A stretch of DNA of 64,000 nucleotides from Limnohabitans sp. (lineage in GTDB: Bacteria; Pseudomonadota; Gammaproteobacteria; Burkholderiales; Burkholderiaceae_C). Positions 8,879 through 18,336 of this stretch are shown here, in pieces. The position numbers and the translations under genes were made by a program. Position 1 is the first letter of the stretch. The number at the start of each line of letters is the position of its first letter. Location of the stretch: assembly GCA_030158125.1 (NCBI GenBank), contig JAOATL010000004.1, forward strand, positions 248,001 to 312,000, written 5' to 3'. Under the pieces are notes generated by a model that was not told the DNA's origin, did no database searches, and saw only the letters and a list, made by a program, of their open reading frames with translations.

Positions 8879-11205
8879 GATGTCACCGTCTCCCGCAAAA
8901 CAGCGCCTTCCGATTCGGCTTGTCGTTGCTGTGCCTCATACAAACGCCAGTATGCCCCTTTGCGATCGATCAACACGTCATGCGTGCCCTCTTCCACAAT
9001 GAGGCCCTTGTCCATGACCACCAATCGATCAGCCTTGCGCAAAGTGGACAGACGGTGAGCAATGGCAATGGTGGTGCGTCCACGAACCAAATTGTCCAAT
9101 GCGTTTTGAATTTCTTTTTCGGTTTCGGTGTCGACTGCGGAGGTGGCCTCATCCAAAATCAAAATGCGGGGATTGATCAACAGTGCGCGGGCGATCGAAA
9201 TGCGCTGACGCTCGCCACCCGACAATCCTTGACCCCGCTCTCCCACCAACGAATCGTAGCCCTGCGGCATGCGCAAAATAAATTCGTGTGCGTGCGCAGC
9301 ACGGGCCGCCGCCACAATCTCCTCACGCGAGGCATCGGGCAGGCCATAAGCGATGTTGTCAGCAATGGTGCCAAAGAACAAGAACGGCTCTTGCAGCACC
9401 AAGCCAATGTGTCTGCGGTAATCGGCCACTTTGAGCTGCTTGATGTCGACACCATCTAGCGCAATGCTGCCCTCTGACAAATCGTAGAAGCGGCACATCA
9501 AGTTGACCAAGGTACTTTTACCCGAGCCACTGTGCCCTACCAAACCAATCATTTCGCCCGGTTTGATGTCGAGGTTCAATTGTTTGATCACTGCACGGTT
9601 GCCATAGCGGAAGCTTGCATCTGTCAGGGTGATGCGGCCCTCTACTTTTGGCAAAGCCACTGGATTGACTGGCTCAGGCACGCTGGACACGTGGTCCAAA
9701 ATTTCAAAAATTCGCTTGGCGCCCGATGCCGCTTTTTGAGTGGAGGACACAATGCGGCTCATGGAATCGAGGCGCGTGTAAAAGCGCCCGATGTAAGCCA
9801 AGAATGCCGTGAGCACACCCACCGTAATTTGATCTTTAGACACCAGCCAAATGCCAAAGCCCCACACCACCAATAAACCAATTTCGGTCATCAAGGTGAC
9901 GGTGGGCGAGAACACTGACCAGACGCGGTTCAAGCGGTCATTCACCGCCAAATTGTGTTTGTTGGCATCGATGAAACGCTGCGCCTCTCGGTCCTCTTGC
10001 GCAAATGCTTTGACCACGCGAATACCCGGAATGGTATCTGCCAACACATTGGTAACTTCTGACCAAACTCTGTCGATTTTTTCAAATCCAGTGCGCAATT
10101 TTTCGCGCACCACGTGAATCAACCAACCAATGAACGGCAGGGGCAACAAAGTGACCAAGGCCAAGGTCGGGTTGATTGAAAACAGGATGATCGAGGTCAT
10201 CAGGATCATCAAAATATCGGTGGCGAAATCAAGCAAATGCAGTGACAAGAAAACATTGATTCGGTCGGTTTCACTGCCAATGCGTGCGATCAAATCTCCG
10301 GTTCGGCGACCGCCAAAATACTCGAGTGAAAGCTTCAACAAGTGTTGGTAGGTGGTGGTGCGCAAATCAGCGCCAATGCGCTCGGAGACCAACGCCAAAA
10401 TGTAAGTCTTGATCCACCCAAGGCCCCAGGCCACCAAAGCAGACGCCAGCAAGCCCAACAGATACCAGGAGACAGTGACCGGATCGATGGGTTTGCCGTT
10501 CTGATAGGGAATCAGGACATCGTCCATCAAGGGCATGGTGAGATAAGGGGGCACCAAAGTGGCAGCCGTTGAAGCCAGGGTCAGGACAAAACCCAGCAAC
10601 AACTGCCATTGGTAAGGTTTGGCAAATCGCCAAAGTTTGAACAGGGTCCAACTTGACGTTGGCGTCTGCTCTTTTTCCAGACACACAGGACACTCCTCGT
10701 CAGCCGCGTCCACCACGTTCTGACATACGGGACAAAGTACATGCCGCATGACACCCACACCGGGCTCAAATAACTCTCCATCGACTTGACTCTGGTGGGA
10801 CTGCACGCCCAAACTGGCGCTTTGAGAGGCTTGAATTTGCTGATTTTCAAAACGCAATTTCCACCGCAAAACAGCCGCCTCAAGCCCCAACGTAAATCGC
10901 CAAACCGCAACGCGACGGCCGGCTTGATGCATGGCGAGGGTGCCGACACCTGCGTGATCCAACACACGCAGACTTAAATCGGGGCCGAGAGCGCAGAAAT
11001 TCCAACTTTTTTGGACATGGTCTGTGGAGATGACCCTTTGATCGGTCAAAATAACAAGGTTTTTTTCGAACCTTAATTCATCATTCAGGTCAACCTCTAG
11101 CCAGGCTAGGACGTTTTCACCTAGGTGAACTTGAGACAACACGCCCTCCTGCCAGAACAAAGGCAATCCCAGCAAGTCAGTGGGAGGATGGGATTTGGAG
11201 TTCAT
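8875..11205 (-). CDS. ABC transporter (fused TM-NBD) with N-terminal PH-like segment and zinc-ribbon cysteines
   Basis: The 776 residues fall into four parts. Residues 1-130 resemble a bacterial PH-like domain (NLVILTDQRVIS). A CPVC...CPVC zinc-ribbon motif has cysteines at 158, 161, 172 and 175. An exporter-type six-helix membrane domain spans about 195-480, and a nucleotide-binding domain runs from about 520. The latter has Walker A GHSGSGKST (557-565), signature LSGGE (661-665), Walker B ILILDEATS (681) and the switch His717, so it should hydrolyse ATP. As a half-transporter it would act as a homodimer in the inner membrane. The cargo is unknown; its coupling to DUF1854 and divergent position to two cphA genes point to cyanophycin metabolism. 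Confidence 0.85.
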   Translation of the reverse strand: MNSKSHPPTDLLGLPLFWQEGVLSQVHLGENVLAWLEVDLNDELRFEKNLVILTDQRVISTDHVQKSWNFCALGPDLSLRVLDHAGVGTLAMHQAGRRVAVWRFTLGLEAAVLRWKLRFENQQIQASQSASLGVQSHQSQVDGELFEPGVGVMRHVLCPVCQNVVDAADEECPVCLEKEQTPTSSWTLFKLWRFAKPYQWQLLLGFVLTLASTAATLVPPYLTMPLMDDVLIPYQNGKPIDPVTVSWYLLGLLASALVAWGLGWIKTYILALVSERIGADLRTTTYQHLLKLSLEYFGGRRTGDLIARIGSETDRINVFLSLHLLDFATDILMILMTSIILFSINPTLALVTLLPLPFIGWLIHVVREKLRTGFEKIDRVWSEVTNVLADTIPGIRVVKAFAQEDREAQRFIDANKHNLAVNDRLNRVWSVFSPTVTLMTEIGLLVVWGFGIWLVSKDQITVGVLTAFLAYIGRFYTRLDSMSRIVSSTQKAASGAKRIFEILDHVSSVPEPVNPVALPKVEGRITLTDASFRYGNRAVIKQLNLDIKPGEMIGLVGHSGSGKSTLVNLMCRFYDLSEGSIALDGVDIKQLKVADYRRHIGLVLQEPFLFFGTIADNIAYGLPDASREEIVAAARAAHAHEFILRMPQGYDSLVGERGQGLSGGERQRISIARALLINPRILILDEATSAVDTETEKEIQNALDNLVRGRTTIAIAHRLSTLRKADRLVVMDKGLIVEEGTHDVLIDRKGAYWRLYEAQQRQAESEGAVLRETVTS

Positions 11206-11385
11206 AAGAGTTCAAACAGCAAGAGTCAACATGTGTTGGCGGCAAACAAAAATAGCAAAAGAAGCGGCCAGGACCCAGCCCATGCACCTTGTTTATCAGA
11301 CGATCACTGCCAGTGTTGCAACTGGCCGGTCATTGTATCCCCGGACACGAATCGCTCCGTGCCATCGCTCAGAATCGTCAGGCAC
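11206..11385. promoter_or_regulatory. Divergent intergenic region of the cyanophycin locus
   Basis: These 180 bp separate the minus-strand ABC gene from the first cphA homologue and must contain both promoters. I see no convincing -35/-10 pair. GCCAGT (11309-11314) and ACTGGC (11321-11326) form an inverted repeat with a 6-bp spacer about 60 bp before the cphA-like ATG. It is a candidate operator or small leader hairpin. Confidence 0.4.
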
Positions 11386-13569
11386 ATGGAAATGAGTTCT
11401 AAAGACATCAAATTTTTGCGCATGACCCATCTTAAGGGTCCCAACATCTGGACGTATCGCCCTGTGATGGAAGCATGGATCGACATTGGCGACCTTGAAG
11501 ACTGTCCGTCTGACACCCTGCCCGGCTTCAACGAGCGGCTGCAAGCCCTGTTGCCTGGCCTCATTGAGCATCGGTGCAGTGTGGGTGAACGAGGTGGTTT
11601 TTTGAAGCGATTGGCCGAAGGCACCTGGCCCGGTCACATCATGGAACACGTGGCCCTAGAACTGCAAAACCGCGCAGGCATGCAAACCGGTTTTGGCAAG
11701 GCCCGCGAGGCAGGTCCTCGAGGCATTTACAAAGTGGTCATCCGAACGCGCAATGAAACCGTCAGCCGCGCAGCCCTGCAGGCTGCCCGGGACTTGGTCA
11801 TGGCAGCCATCGAAAACCGTCCCTACCCCGTTAAGCAAGTCATCGCCGATCTCACCCAAATGGTAGACCGTTTGTGCATTGGCCCCAGCACTGCATGCAT
11901 TGTCGATGCCGCCGCAGAGCGCAGCATCCCCGCTATTCGCTTAAACGATGGCAACTTGGTGCAATTGGGCTATGGCGCCAGCCAACGCCGCATCTGGACC
12001 GCCGAGACCGACCAAACCAGCGCCATCGCTGAAGGCGTGTCAAAGGACAAAGACCTCACCAAGAGCCTGCTGGCCAATTGCGGCGTGCCCGTGCCGGAAG
12101 GTCGCAACGTGTCCTCACCGGCTGAAGCTTGGGATGCCGCCCAAGACATCGGCCTGCCTGTCTGCGTCAAACCTGTCGACGGCAACCATGCCCGTGGTGT
12201 TTCCCTAGAACTGCGCACACAAGCTGAAGTCGAAGCGGCTTACCATTTGGCCGAAGCCGAAGGCAGCGATGTTTTGGTTGAACGCCACATTTTGGGTGAT
12301 GAACACCGTCTCTTGGTGGTGGGCGGCAAAGTGGTCGCAGCCAACAAAGGTGAAGTGGCCAGCGTGGTGGGTGATGGCGTCCACACGGTTGCGCAGCTGA
12401 TCGAAATTCAAATCAACTCTGACCCGCGTCGGGGTGAGGAAGAAGACTTTCCGCTTGACACCATCCGACTCAAAGATCACACCACAGCCGTGCTTGAACT
12501 CAAGCGCCAAGGCTTAACGGGCGACAGCGTGCCAGAACAAGGCCGCAGCGTCATGGTCATGCGCACTGGCAACATGGCCATGGATGTCACAGACCTGGTT
12601 CACCCCGATGTGGCCGAATTGGCCGCCTTGGCCGCCCGCATTGTGGGACTGGACATTGCAGGCGTTGACCTCGTTGCTCAAGACATTTCAAAGCCCATGA
12701 AAGCACAAGGCGCCGCCATTGTGGAAGTCAATGCAGGTCCAGGTTTGCTGATGCACTTGAAGCCTGCCACGGGATCGGCTCGGCCTGTAGGTCAAGCCAT
12801 TGCGGCGCATTTGTTTGCTGAAAACTCCGAGCCCCGCATCCCGGTCGTTGGCATCATTGGCAACGACAACACCACAGGGACCAGCCTGCTCGTTGCTTGG
12901 CTTTTGCATTTGCAAGGTTTACAAACAGGCCTGGCTTCTGCCAAAGGCTTGTTTTTGGGACAACGTTGCCTGCAAAACCAAAGCGGCATGGAATGGGATT
13001 CTGCACAGCGCTTGCTCATCAACCGTTCTGTTCAGGCCGCCGTGTTTGAAACCACCGCACGACACCTCTTGGCCGAAGGTCTCCCGTACGATCGCTGCCA
13101 AGTCGGGGTCATCACCTCCATGCCCAAGGCCGATGGACTTCAAGACCTCTACATTCAAAGCGACGAGCAGATGCCCAATGTCATCCGCACTCAAATGGAT
13201 GTGGTCCTGCCCCAAGGCATGGCCGTCCTGAATGCCGAAGATCCCGAAGTGGCCAACTTGGCGCAATACTGCGACGGCGAAGTCACCTACTTTGCCAGCT
13301 CAGAAGAACACCCCCTCATCGCCAAGCATCGCAGCGAAAACGGTCGCGTTGTGTTTTGGCGAAAAAATCATTTGGTGTTGGCCCAAGGTGATCAAGAAAT
13401 TGATGCCCTCAACCGCCAATTGCCAGCCATTGACAAATTGTTCAAAAACCAACACCTCAAGTGCGTTGAAGTTTTGGCTGCTGCAGCCACCGCTTGGGCA
13501 TTGGGCATCAGCACTGACTTGATTCGCGCAGGCATCAAGAGTTTTGGTCAAAGCCCAGGTGCGCACTGA
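11386..13569 (+). CDS. CphA-like cyanophycin synthetase homologue with degenerate, truncated Mur-ligase half
   Basis: The 727-residue protein shares the CphA layout: N domain (KGPNIWTYRP near residue 20), ATP-grasp domain (about 210-460, with KDKDLTKSLL and the metal-binding VEVNAGPG), then a Mur-ligase-like part. In true CphA the Mur P-loop reads GTNGKTTT; here positions 492-499 read GNDNTTGT, without the lysine. The protein also ends before the Mur C-terminal domain, so the Arg-adding half should be inactive while the Asp-adding ATP-grasp half looks intact. A second CphA-like protein next to CphA is known from other betaproteobacteria. ATGs at 11386 and 11392 are both possible starts. The true cphA follows after 60 bp. 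Confidence 0.85.
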   Translation: MEMSSKDIKFLRMTHLKGPNIWTYRPVMEAWIDIGDLEDCPSDTLPGFNERLQALLPGLIEHRCSVGERGGFLKRLAEGTWPGHIMEHVALELQNRAGMQTGFGKAREAGPRGIYKVVIRTRNETVSRAALQAARDLVMAAIENRPYPVKQVIADLTQMVDRLCIGPSTACIVDAAAERSIPAIRLNDGNLVQLGYGASQRRIWTAETDQTSAIAEGVSKDKDLTKSLLANCGVPVPEGRNVSSPAEAWDAAQDIGLPVCVKPVDGNHARGVSLELRTQAEVEAAYHLAEAEGSDVLVERHILGDEHRLLVVGGKVVAANKGEVASVVGDGVHTVAQLIEIQINSDPRRGEEEDFPLDTIRLKDHTTAVLELKRQGLTGDSVPEQGRSVMVMRTGNMAMDVTDLVHPDVAELAALAARIVGLDIAGVDLVAQDISKPMKAQGAAIVEVNAGPGLLMHLKPATGSARPVGQAIAAHLFAENSEPRIPVVGIIGNDNTTGTSLLVAWLLHLQGLQTGLASAKGLFLGQRCLQNQSGMEWDSAQRLLINRSVQAAVFETTARHLLAEGLPYDRCQVGVITSMPKADGLQDLYIQSDEQMPNVIRTQMDVVLPQGMAVLNAEDPEVANLAQYCDGEVTYFASSEEHPLIAKHRSENGRVVFWRKNHLVLAQGDQEIDALNRQLPAIDKLFKNQHLKCVEVLAAAATAWALGISTDLIRAGIKSFGQSPGAH

Positions 13570-13629
13570 TACTGCAGCACCCGCCCTCACAATTACCAGA
13601 CGACGCGCGTCAAACAGGATATCTGCTTC

Positions 13630-16215
13630 ATGGAAGTTTCAAGAATTAGAGCTTTGCGGGGACCCAATTTATGGAGTCGACAAACCAGCATTGAAGCCAT
13701 CGTCAGTTGCATACCGTCAGAGCGAGATATGTTGCCTGGCAATGAATTTGAAAAACAGTTGCGTCGAATTTTTCCGGCGGTAGGTCCGCTTGAAGGTTCA
13801 AGGCCTGGTCAGCCCGCCAGCATGGCGCACGCACTCGAAAAAATCACCCTCAGTTTGCAAACGCAAGCGGGGTGCCCGGTGACGTTCAGTCGCACCACCG
13901 CCACCGAAGAAGAAGGCATCTTCCAAGTCGTGGTTCAGTACACCGAAGAAGCTGTCGGCCGTTTGGCACTCGAATGGGCGGAGAAACTTTGCCAAGCTGT
14001 GCAATCGCAATCTGCATTTGATTTAAACCAAGCCCTCGCAGAATTGCGCGAATTGGACGAAGACGTCCGTTTAGGTCCATCCACTGGTGCCATCGTCGAT
14101 GCAGCTGTCATCAAGGGCATTCCATACCGTCGCCTCACAGAAGGCAGCATGGTGCAATTTGGATGGGGCTCTAAACAGCGCCGCATTCAAGCGGCCGAGA
14201 CTGACACAACCAGTGCCATTGCCGAATCCATAGCCCAAGACAAAGACCTGACCAAATCTTTGTTGTTGGCCGCCGGTGTCCCTGTTCCCCTTGGCCGCCC
14301 CGCCAAAGATTTGGAAGATGCCTGGACCATTGCACAAAGCATTGGCTTGCCGGTGGTGGTCAAACCTCAAGACGGCAACCAAGGAAAAGGTGTCACCGTC
14401 AACATCACCGAACGTGACTTGTTCAATCAGGCATATGAAACGGCCGCCCGCTACGGCGAAGTCTTGGTTGAAAAATTCTTGCCGGGCAGCGACTACCGCC
14501 TGCTGGTGGTTGGCAACAAACTGGTCGCTGCCGCTCGTCGCGAACCGCCTTTGGTTGTAGGCGATGGCGTCCTCACTGTCCGTGAATTGGTTGACAAGGT
14601 CAACGCAGACCCTCGCCGTGGCGATGGCCACTCCACCTCATTGACCAAAATTAGATTTGATGACATCGCCATAGGCCGCTTGAAGTTGCAAGACCTCGAA
14701 CCCAATTCCGTGCCTGAGAAAGGCCGCAGGGTCATCCTTCGCAACAATGCCAACTTGTCGACCGGCGGTACCGCCACCGATGTCACTGACGATGTCCATG
14801 CAGAAGTTGCGGCGCGTGCCGTGGCGGCCGCTCAAATGGTGGGGGTAGACATCTGCGGCGTCGACGTGGTCTGTGAATCTGTCCTGAAACCACTCGAAGA
14901 ACAAAACGGTGGGGTTGTGGAAGTCAATGCCGCCCCTGGTTTGCGCATGCACATCAGCCCATCATTTGGCAAAGGCCGAAACGTCGGCAAAGCTGTCATA
15001 GATCACATGTTTCCCAATGGGGACAATGGTCGCATTCCCGTCATTGCAGTGACTGGCACCAACGGGAAAACAACCACGGTGCGTCTCACAGCACACCTGC
15101 TCAAAGCCAACCAACTTCGCGTCGGCATGACCAACACCGATGGCGTGTATGTCAACGGACGCCAAATTGACGATGGCGATTGCAGCGGTCCTCGCAGCGC
15201 GCGCAATGTGTTGATGCACCCAGACGTCGATGCGGCAGTCTTTGAGACGGCACGGGGCGGCTTGCTTCGCGAAGGTTTGGCTTTTGACCGTTGCCAAGTG
15301 GCCATTGTCACCAACATGGGCTCTGGCGACCACTTGGGTTTGAATTACATCACCACCTTGGAAGACTTGTCGGTCCTCAAACGTGTGATTGTGCTGAATG
15401 TGGCCCCAGATGGCATGGCCGTCCTGAATGCCGCCGATCCACAAGTGGCCATGATGGCCAACATGTGCCCTGGCGACGTTACTTTCTTTGCACTCGACCC
15501 ACACCACCCCGTATTGGCCACACATCGCGCGCAAGGCAAACGTGTGGTCTACACCCAGAACGGCGACATCGTTGCGCAACAAGGCAAGAAGTCTTTCCGA
15601 ATTTCATTGAGTGAAGTACCTCTCACTCGCCAAGGACAAATTGGCTTTCAAACCGAAAACGTCATGGCAGCCGTGGCTGCGGCTTGGGCAGTCAGTGTGC
15701 CCTGGGACACCATTGCCCAAGGCTTGTCCACCTTCATCAGTGACATTCAGGGCGTGCCTGGTCGCTTCAATGTGTTCGACTACAAAGGTGCCACCCTCAT
15801 TGCAGACTATGGGCACAACCCCGATGCCATTCAAGCCTTGGTACAAGCGGTTGACAACATGCCCGCACAAAAACGGGTGGTGGTCATCAGCGGCGCGGGT
15901 GATCGACGTGATCAAGACATTCGCGATCAAACCCAAATTTTGGGTACTGCCTTTGACGAAGTGCTTTTGTACCAAGATGCATGCCAACGCGGCCGCAGTG
16001 ATGGCGAGGTCATTCAACTTTTGCGCGAAGGCCTGAACGGCGCACCTCGAACCACGCACGTGCAAGACATCCAAGGCGAGTTCAATGCCATTGACACCGC
16101 TTTGTCACGCCTGTCTTCTGGTGACCTGTGCCTGATTTTGATTGATCAGGTTGAGGCTGCACTGGCCTACATTCAGGGCAAGGTAGACGACAGCAAACTC
16201 AGCTTGTCTAAGTAA
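13630..16215 (+). CDS. cphA: Cyanophycin synthetase CphA
   Basis: Makes cyanophycin, a poly-aspartate backbone with arginine side chains, from Asp, Arg and ATP without a ribosome; the polymer is stored in cytoplasmic granules. At 861 residues it has the normal length. The N domain begins MEVSRIRALRGPNLW, the ATP-grasp domain (about 200-450) includes QDKDLTKSLLLAAGVPVP and VEVNAAPG, and the Mur-ligase domain has an intact P-loop GTNGKTTT at 476-483 and the downstream YGHNPDAIQAL motif. It lies 60 bp after the degenerate homologue, so both are probably made together. No cyanophycinase or isoaspartyl dipeptidase gene is in the window. The stop overlaps the convergent acyltransferase gene by 8 bp. 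Confidence 0.95.
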   Translation: MEVSRIRALRGPNLWSRQTSIEAIVSCIPSERDMLPGNEFEKQLRRIFPAVGPLEGSRPGQPASMAHALEKITLSLQTQAGCPVTFSRTTATEEEGIFQVVVQYTEEAVGRLALEWAEKLCQAVQSQSAFDLNQALAELRELDEDVRLGPSTGAIVDAAVIKGIPYRRLTEGSMVQFGWGSKQRRIQAAETDTTSAIAESIAQDKDLTKSLLLAAGVPVPLGRPAKDLEDAWTIAQSIGLPVVVKPQDGNQGKGVTVNITERDLFNQAYETAARYGEVLVEKFLPGSDYRLLVVGNKLVAAARREPPLVVGDGVLTVRELVDKVNADPRRGDGHSTSLTKIRFDDIAIGRLKLQDLEPNSVPEKGRRVILRNNANLSTGGTATDVTDDVHAEVAARAVAAAQMVGVDICGVDVVCESVLKPLEEQNGGVVEVNAAPGLRMHISPSFGKGRNVGKAVIDHMFPNGDNGRIPVIAVTGTNGKTTTVRLTAHLLKANQLRVGMTNTDGVYVNGRQIDDGDCSGPRSARNVLMHPDVDAAVFETARGGLLREGLAFDRCQVAIVTNMGSGDHLGLNYITTLEDLSVLKRVIVLNVAPDGMAVLNAADPQVAMMANMCPGDVTFFALDPHHPVLATHRAQGKRVVYTQNGDIVAQQGKKSFRISLSEVPLTRQGQIGFQTENVMAAVAAAWAVSVPWDTIAQGLSTFISDIQGVPGRFNVFDYKGATLIADYGHNPDAIQALVQAVDNMPAQKRVVVISGAGDRRDQDIRDQTQILGTAFDEVLLYQDACQRGRSDGEVIQLLREGLNGAPRTTHVQDIQGEFNAIDTALSRLSSGDLCLILIDQVEAALAYIQGKVDDSKLSLSK

Positions 16216-17323
16216 GCCATATGACAGCAGTGCAGCTTGCCCCAAAGGCAGCTGCCCACTGCAACAGGCGCCGCCAGTTGGGCGGCTGTTTTTCCACCTG
16301 TGCATGCAAGCATCGCCCCGCAGCGATTGAGGTCACAAAGGATGCCAGCATGCCAAGTGCGTTGGCCACCACGTGGGTCGGCCACAGGTTTGTCACCACG
16401 GCACTGAACAACAAACTCACGCCAAAATGAATCAGAAAAATGGCGTACGAGGCATCCGACAGTTGCCGAACCCATTTGTTTTTGAGAATCTCAATTGACC
16501 GGCCTTCTCGAAACTCATAGAGGGCCAACAACACTGCGGTCAACATCGCTACGAGCAACCTCATTCGAGGTTGCTCAAGCCACGCAGCACAATTCACAAG
16601 TGCTATCAGCACGGCCAGATGCAAATGACTCAGTGGGAATCCAGCTTGCCGCCAAATACCGACACACAAACCCAGACCGTAAGCGCCAAAAAAATAGACC
16701 GCCCACATGTCCAATGAGGCTTGAAGGTTCCAAACAAAGAGCGATGCCATCGCAAGGCCAACCCAAAGCACCACGGCCTTTTGGGCAACACGACCCTGCC
16801 CCGACCAACGCTGCCATCGCCTCGCCACGACAGCCGCACCAAGCCCCAAAGCGAACAGCTGAAAATCGATTGCAACATACCAAACGCCAGCAGAAAAAGC
16901 TTCAAGCTGCAAAATATCTTGCAACAACAAAATGTGCGCCACCACCTGCAGGGGCTCAGGCGCTGCTGACAAAGATGGATGGTCAAAAAAAGGCCTCACC
17001 ACCGCGGTGGCAATCACTGCAAAAGACAGCGCGGCCAGCAGTGGGATGGCCAGGCGTTGATAGCGTGAGCTCAAGCGATGGAGGAATCGAAAATCAGCAT
17101 CGGCCAAAGCACGCGACCAAGATTTGGCACTCAGGTACCCCCCCAAGACCAAGAAAACCTGCACTGCCAGAGGGCCGTGATCGAACAGAAATCGAATCAG
17201 CACTGGCACTTGCAAAGCGACAACATCTGACATTGGCCCGTACAAAGCGAGGTGATGCCAGACGATCGTCACACAGGCGCAAGCCTTGAGAAAGTCAACG
17301 ACCTCCGAGCGCTCAGATTTCAC
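16208..17323 (-). CDS. Acyltransferase family 3 membrane protein
   Basis: A 371-residue integral membrane protein with about ten hydrophobic helices. The N-terminal VVDFLKACACVTIVWHHLA contains the His-bearing first segment typical of acyltransferase family 3 (OafA/NodX type), which moves acyl groups onto cell-surface sugars or other carbohydrates. The family's second-segment Arg and the FLVLGGYLSAKS motif are also visible. The acceptor is unknown, and no glycan biosynthesis genes lie nearby. It is 18 bp upstream of the nitronate monooxygenase stop region on the same strand and convergent with cphA, so it may be transcribed independently. Confidence 0.8.
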   Translation of the reverse strand: MKSERSEVVDFLKACACVTIVWHHLALYGPMSDVVALQVPVLIRFLFDHGPLAVQVFLVLGGYLSAKSWSRALADADFRFLHRLSSRYQRLAIPLLAALSFAVIATAVVRPFFDHPSLSAAPEPLQVVAHILLLQDILQLEAFSAGVWYVAIDFQLFALGLGAAVVARRWQRWSGQGRVAQKAVVLWVGLAMASLFVWNLQASLDMWAVYFFGAYGLGLCVGIWRQAGFPLSHLHLAVLIALVNCAAWLEQPRMRLLVAMLTAVLLALYEFREGRSIEILKNKWVRQLSDASYAIFLIHFGVSLLFSAVVTNLWPTHVVANALGMLASFVTSIAAGRCLHAQVEKQPPNWRRLLQWAAAFGASCTAVIWLT

Positions 17324-17341
17324 CAGTGATCTCGCTGCCGC

Positions 17342-18295
17342 TTAGAGTGCCAAGCGAGCGCGCGCTGCGGCGTATTCTTGTTTCAGTTTGGCGACACGCT
17401 CAGCTGTACTGACAACGGCATTGATAGCGCCAATGCCCTGGCCACAACCCCAGATGTCTTTCCAAGCTTTTTTGGCATCACCGCCAAAGTTCATCGCAGA
17501 AGGATCTGAGACAGGTAAATTGGCGGGGTCCAAACCTGCCGCTTTGATGGAGGGCGCCAAATAGTTGCCATGCACACCCGTGAACAAGTTGCTGTAAACG
17601 ATGTCGTCAGAATTGCAATCCACAATGGCTTGTTTGTATTCATCGGCTGCACGCGCTTCTTCTGTCGCAATGAAGGCGGAGCCGATGTAGGCGAAGTCAG
17701 CACCCATGGCTTGCGCCGCCAGAATGGCATCGCCGCTGGCGATAGAGCCCGACAAGGCGACGGGGCCATCAAACCACTGGCGGATTTCTTGAATCAAGGC
17801 AAACGGACTTTTCTCTCCCGCATGGCCACCCGCACCCGCGGCCACTGCAATCAAACCATCCGCACCTTTTTCAATGGCTTTGTGTGCAAATTTATTGTTG
17901 ATGATGTCGTGCAACACCACGCCCCCATAACTGTGTGCAGCTTGGTTGATGTCCTCACGGGCACCCAAAGATGTGATGATGATGGGCACCTTGTACTTCA
18001 CGCACATGGCCATGTCGTGTTCTAAGCGATCGTTGCTTTTGTGAACAATTTGATTGATGGCAAAAGGCGCAGCAGGCTTGTCAGGGTTGGCCTTGTTGTA
18101 TGCCGCCAGCGTTTCAGTGATTTCAATCAACCACTCTTCTAATTGCGCTGCAGGCCGTGCATTCAATGCAGGCATAGAACCCACGATACCAGCCTTGCAC
18201 TGCTCAATGACCAGCTTTGGATTGCTGATGATGAACAAGGGTGAGGCAATCACCGGAAAAGGAAGATGGGCCAGGGCCGCGGGTAATTTGGACAT
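17342..18295 (-). CDS. NAD(P)H-dependent flavin oxidoreductase / nitronate monooxygenase family
   Basis: A 317-residue TIM-barrel flavoprotein of the nitronate monooxygenase (2-nitropropane dioxygenase) family. FMN-binding motifs are visible: FPVIASPLFIISNPKLV at the N-terminus, VAAGAGGHAGEKSPFALI in the phosphate-binding region, and ALSGSIASGDAILAAQAMGAD. Such enzymes oxidise alkyl nitronates, but many members have other or unknown substrates. The start at 18295 (MSKLPAALAH) is chosen because GGAG lies 7 bases upstream; the frame is open further upstream without a ribosome site. It follows the acyl-CoA dehydrogenase gene by 41 bp and is probably in the same operon. Confidence 0.87.
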   Translation of the reverse strand: MSKLPAALAHLPFPVIASPLFIISNPKLVIEQCKAGIVGSMPALNARPAAQLEEWLIEITETLAAYNKANPDKPAAPFAINQIVHKSNDRLEHDMAMCVKYKVPIIITSLGAREDINQAAHSYGGVVLHDIINNKFAHKAIEKGADGLIAVAAGAGGHAGEKSPFALIQEIRQWFDGPVALSGSIASGDAILAAQAMGADFAYIGSAFIATEEARAADEYKQAIVDCNSDDIVYSNLFTGVHGNYLAPSIKAAGLDPANLPVSDPSAMNFGGDAKKAWKDIWGCGQGIGAINAVVSTAERVAKLKQEYAAARARLAL

Positions 18296-18336
18296 GAAGT
18301 CTCCAGTTATTTTGAATGCGCAAGAAAAGCAGAATT

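Noticed and set aside
11125-11385. N-terminal extension of the first CphA homologue to 11125
   Set aside because: It overlaps the start of the divergent ABC gene and the extra 87 residues are not CphA-like.
16495-17289. Plus-strand open frame of 264 codons within the acyltransferase gene
   Set aside because: The encoded sequence is very rich in Arg, Lys, Pro and Gln and lacks domain features, while the minus strand gives a convincing membrane protein.
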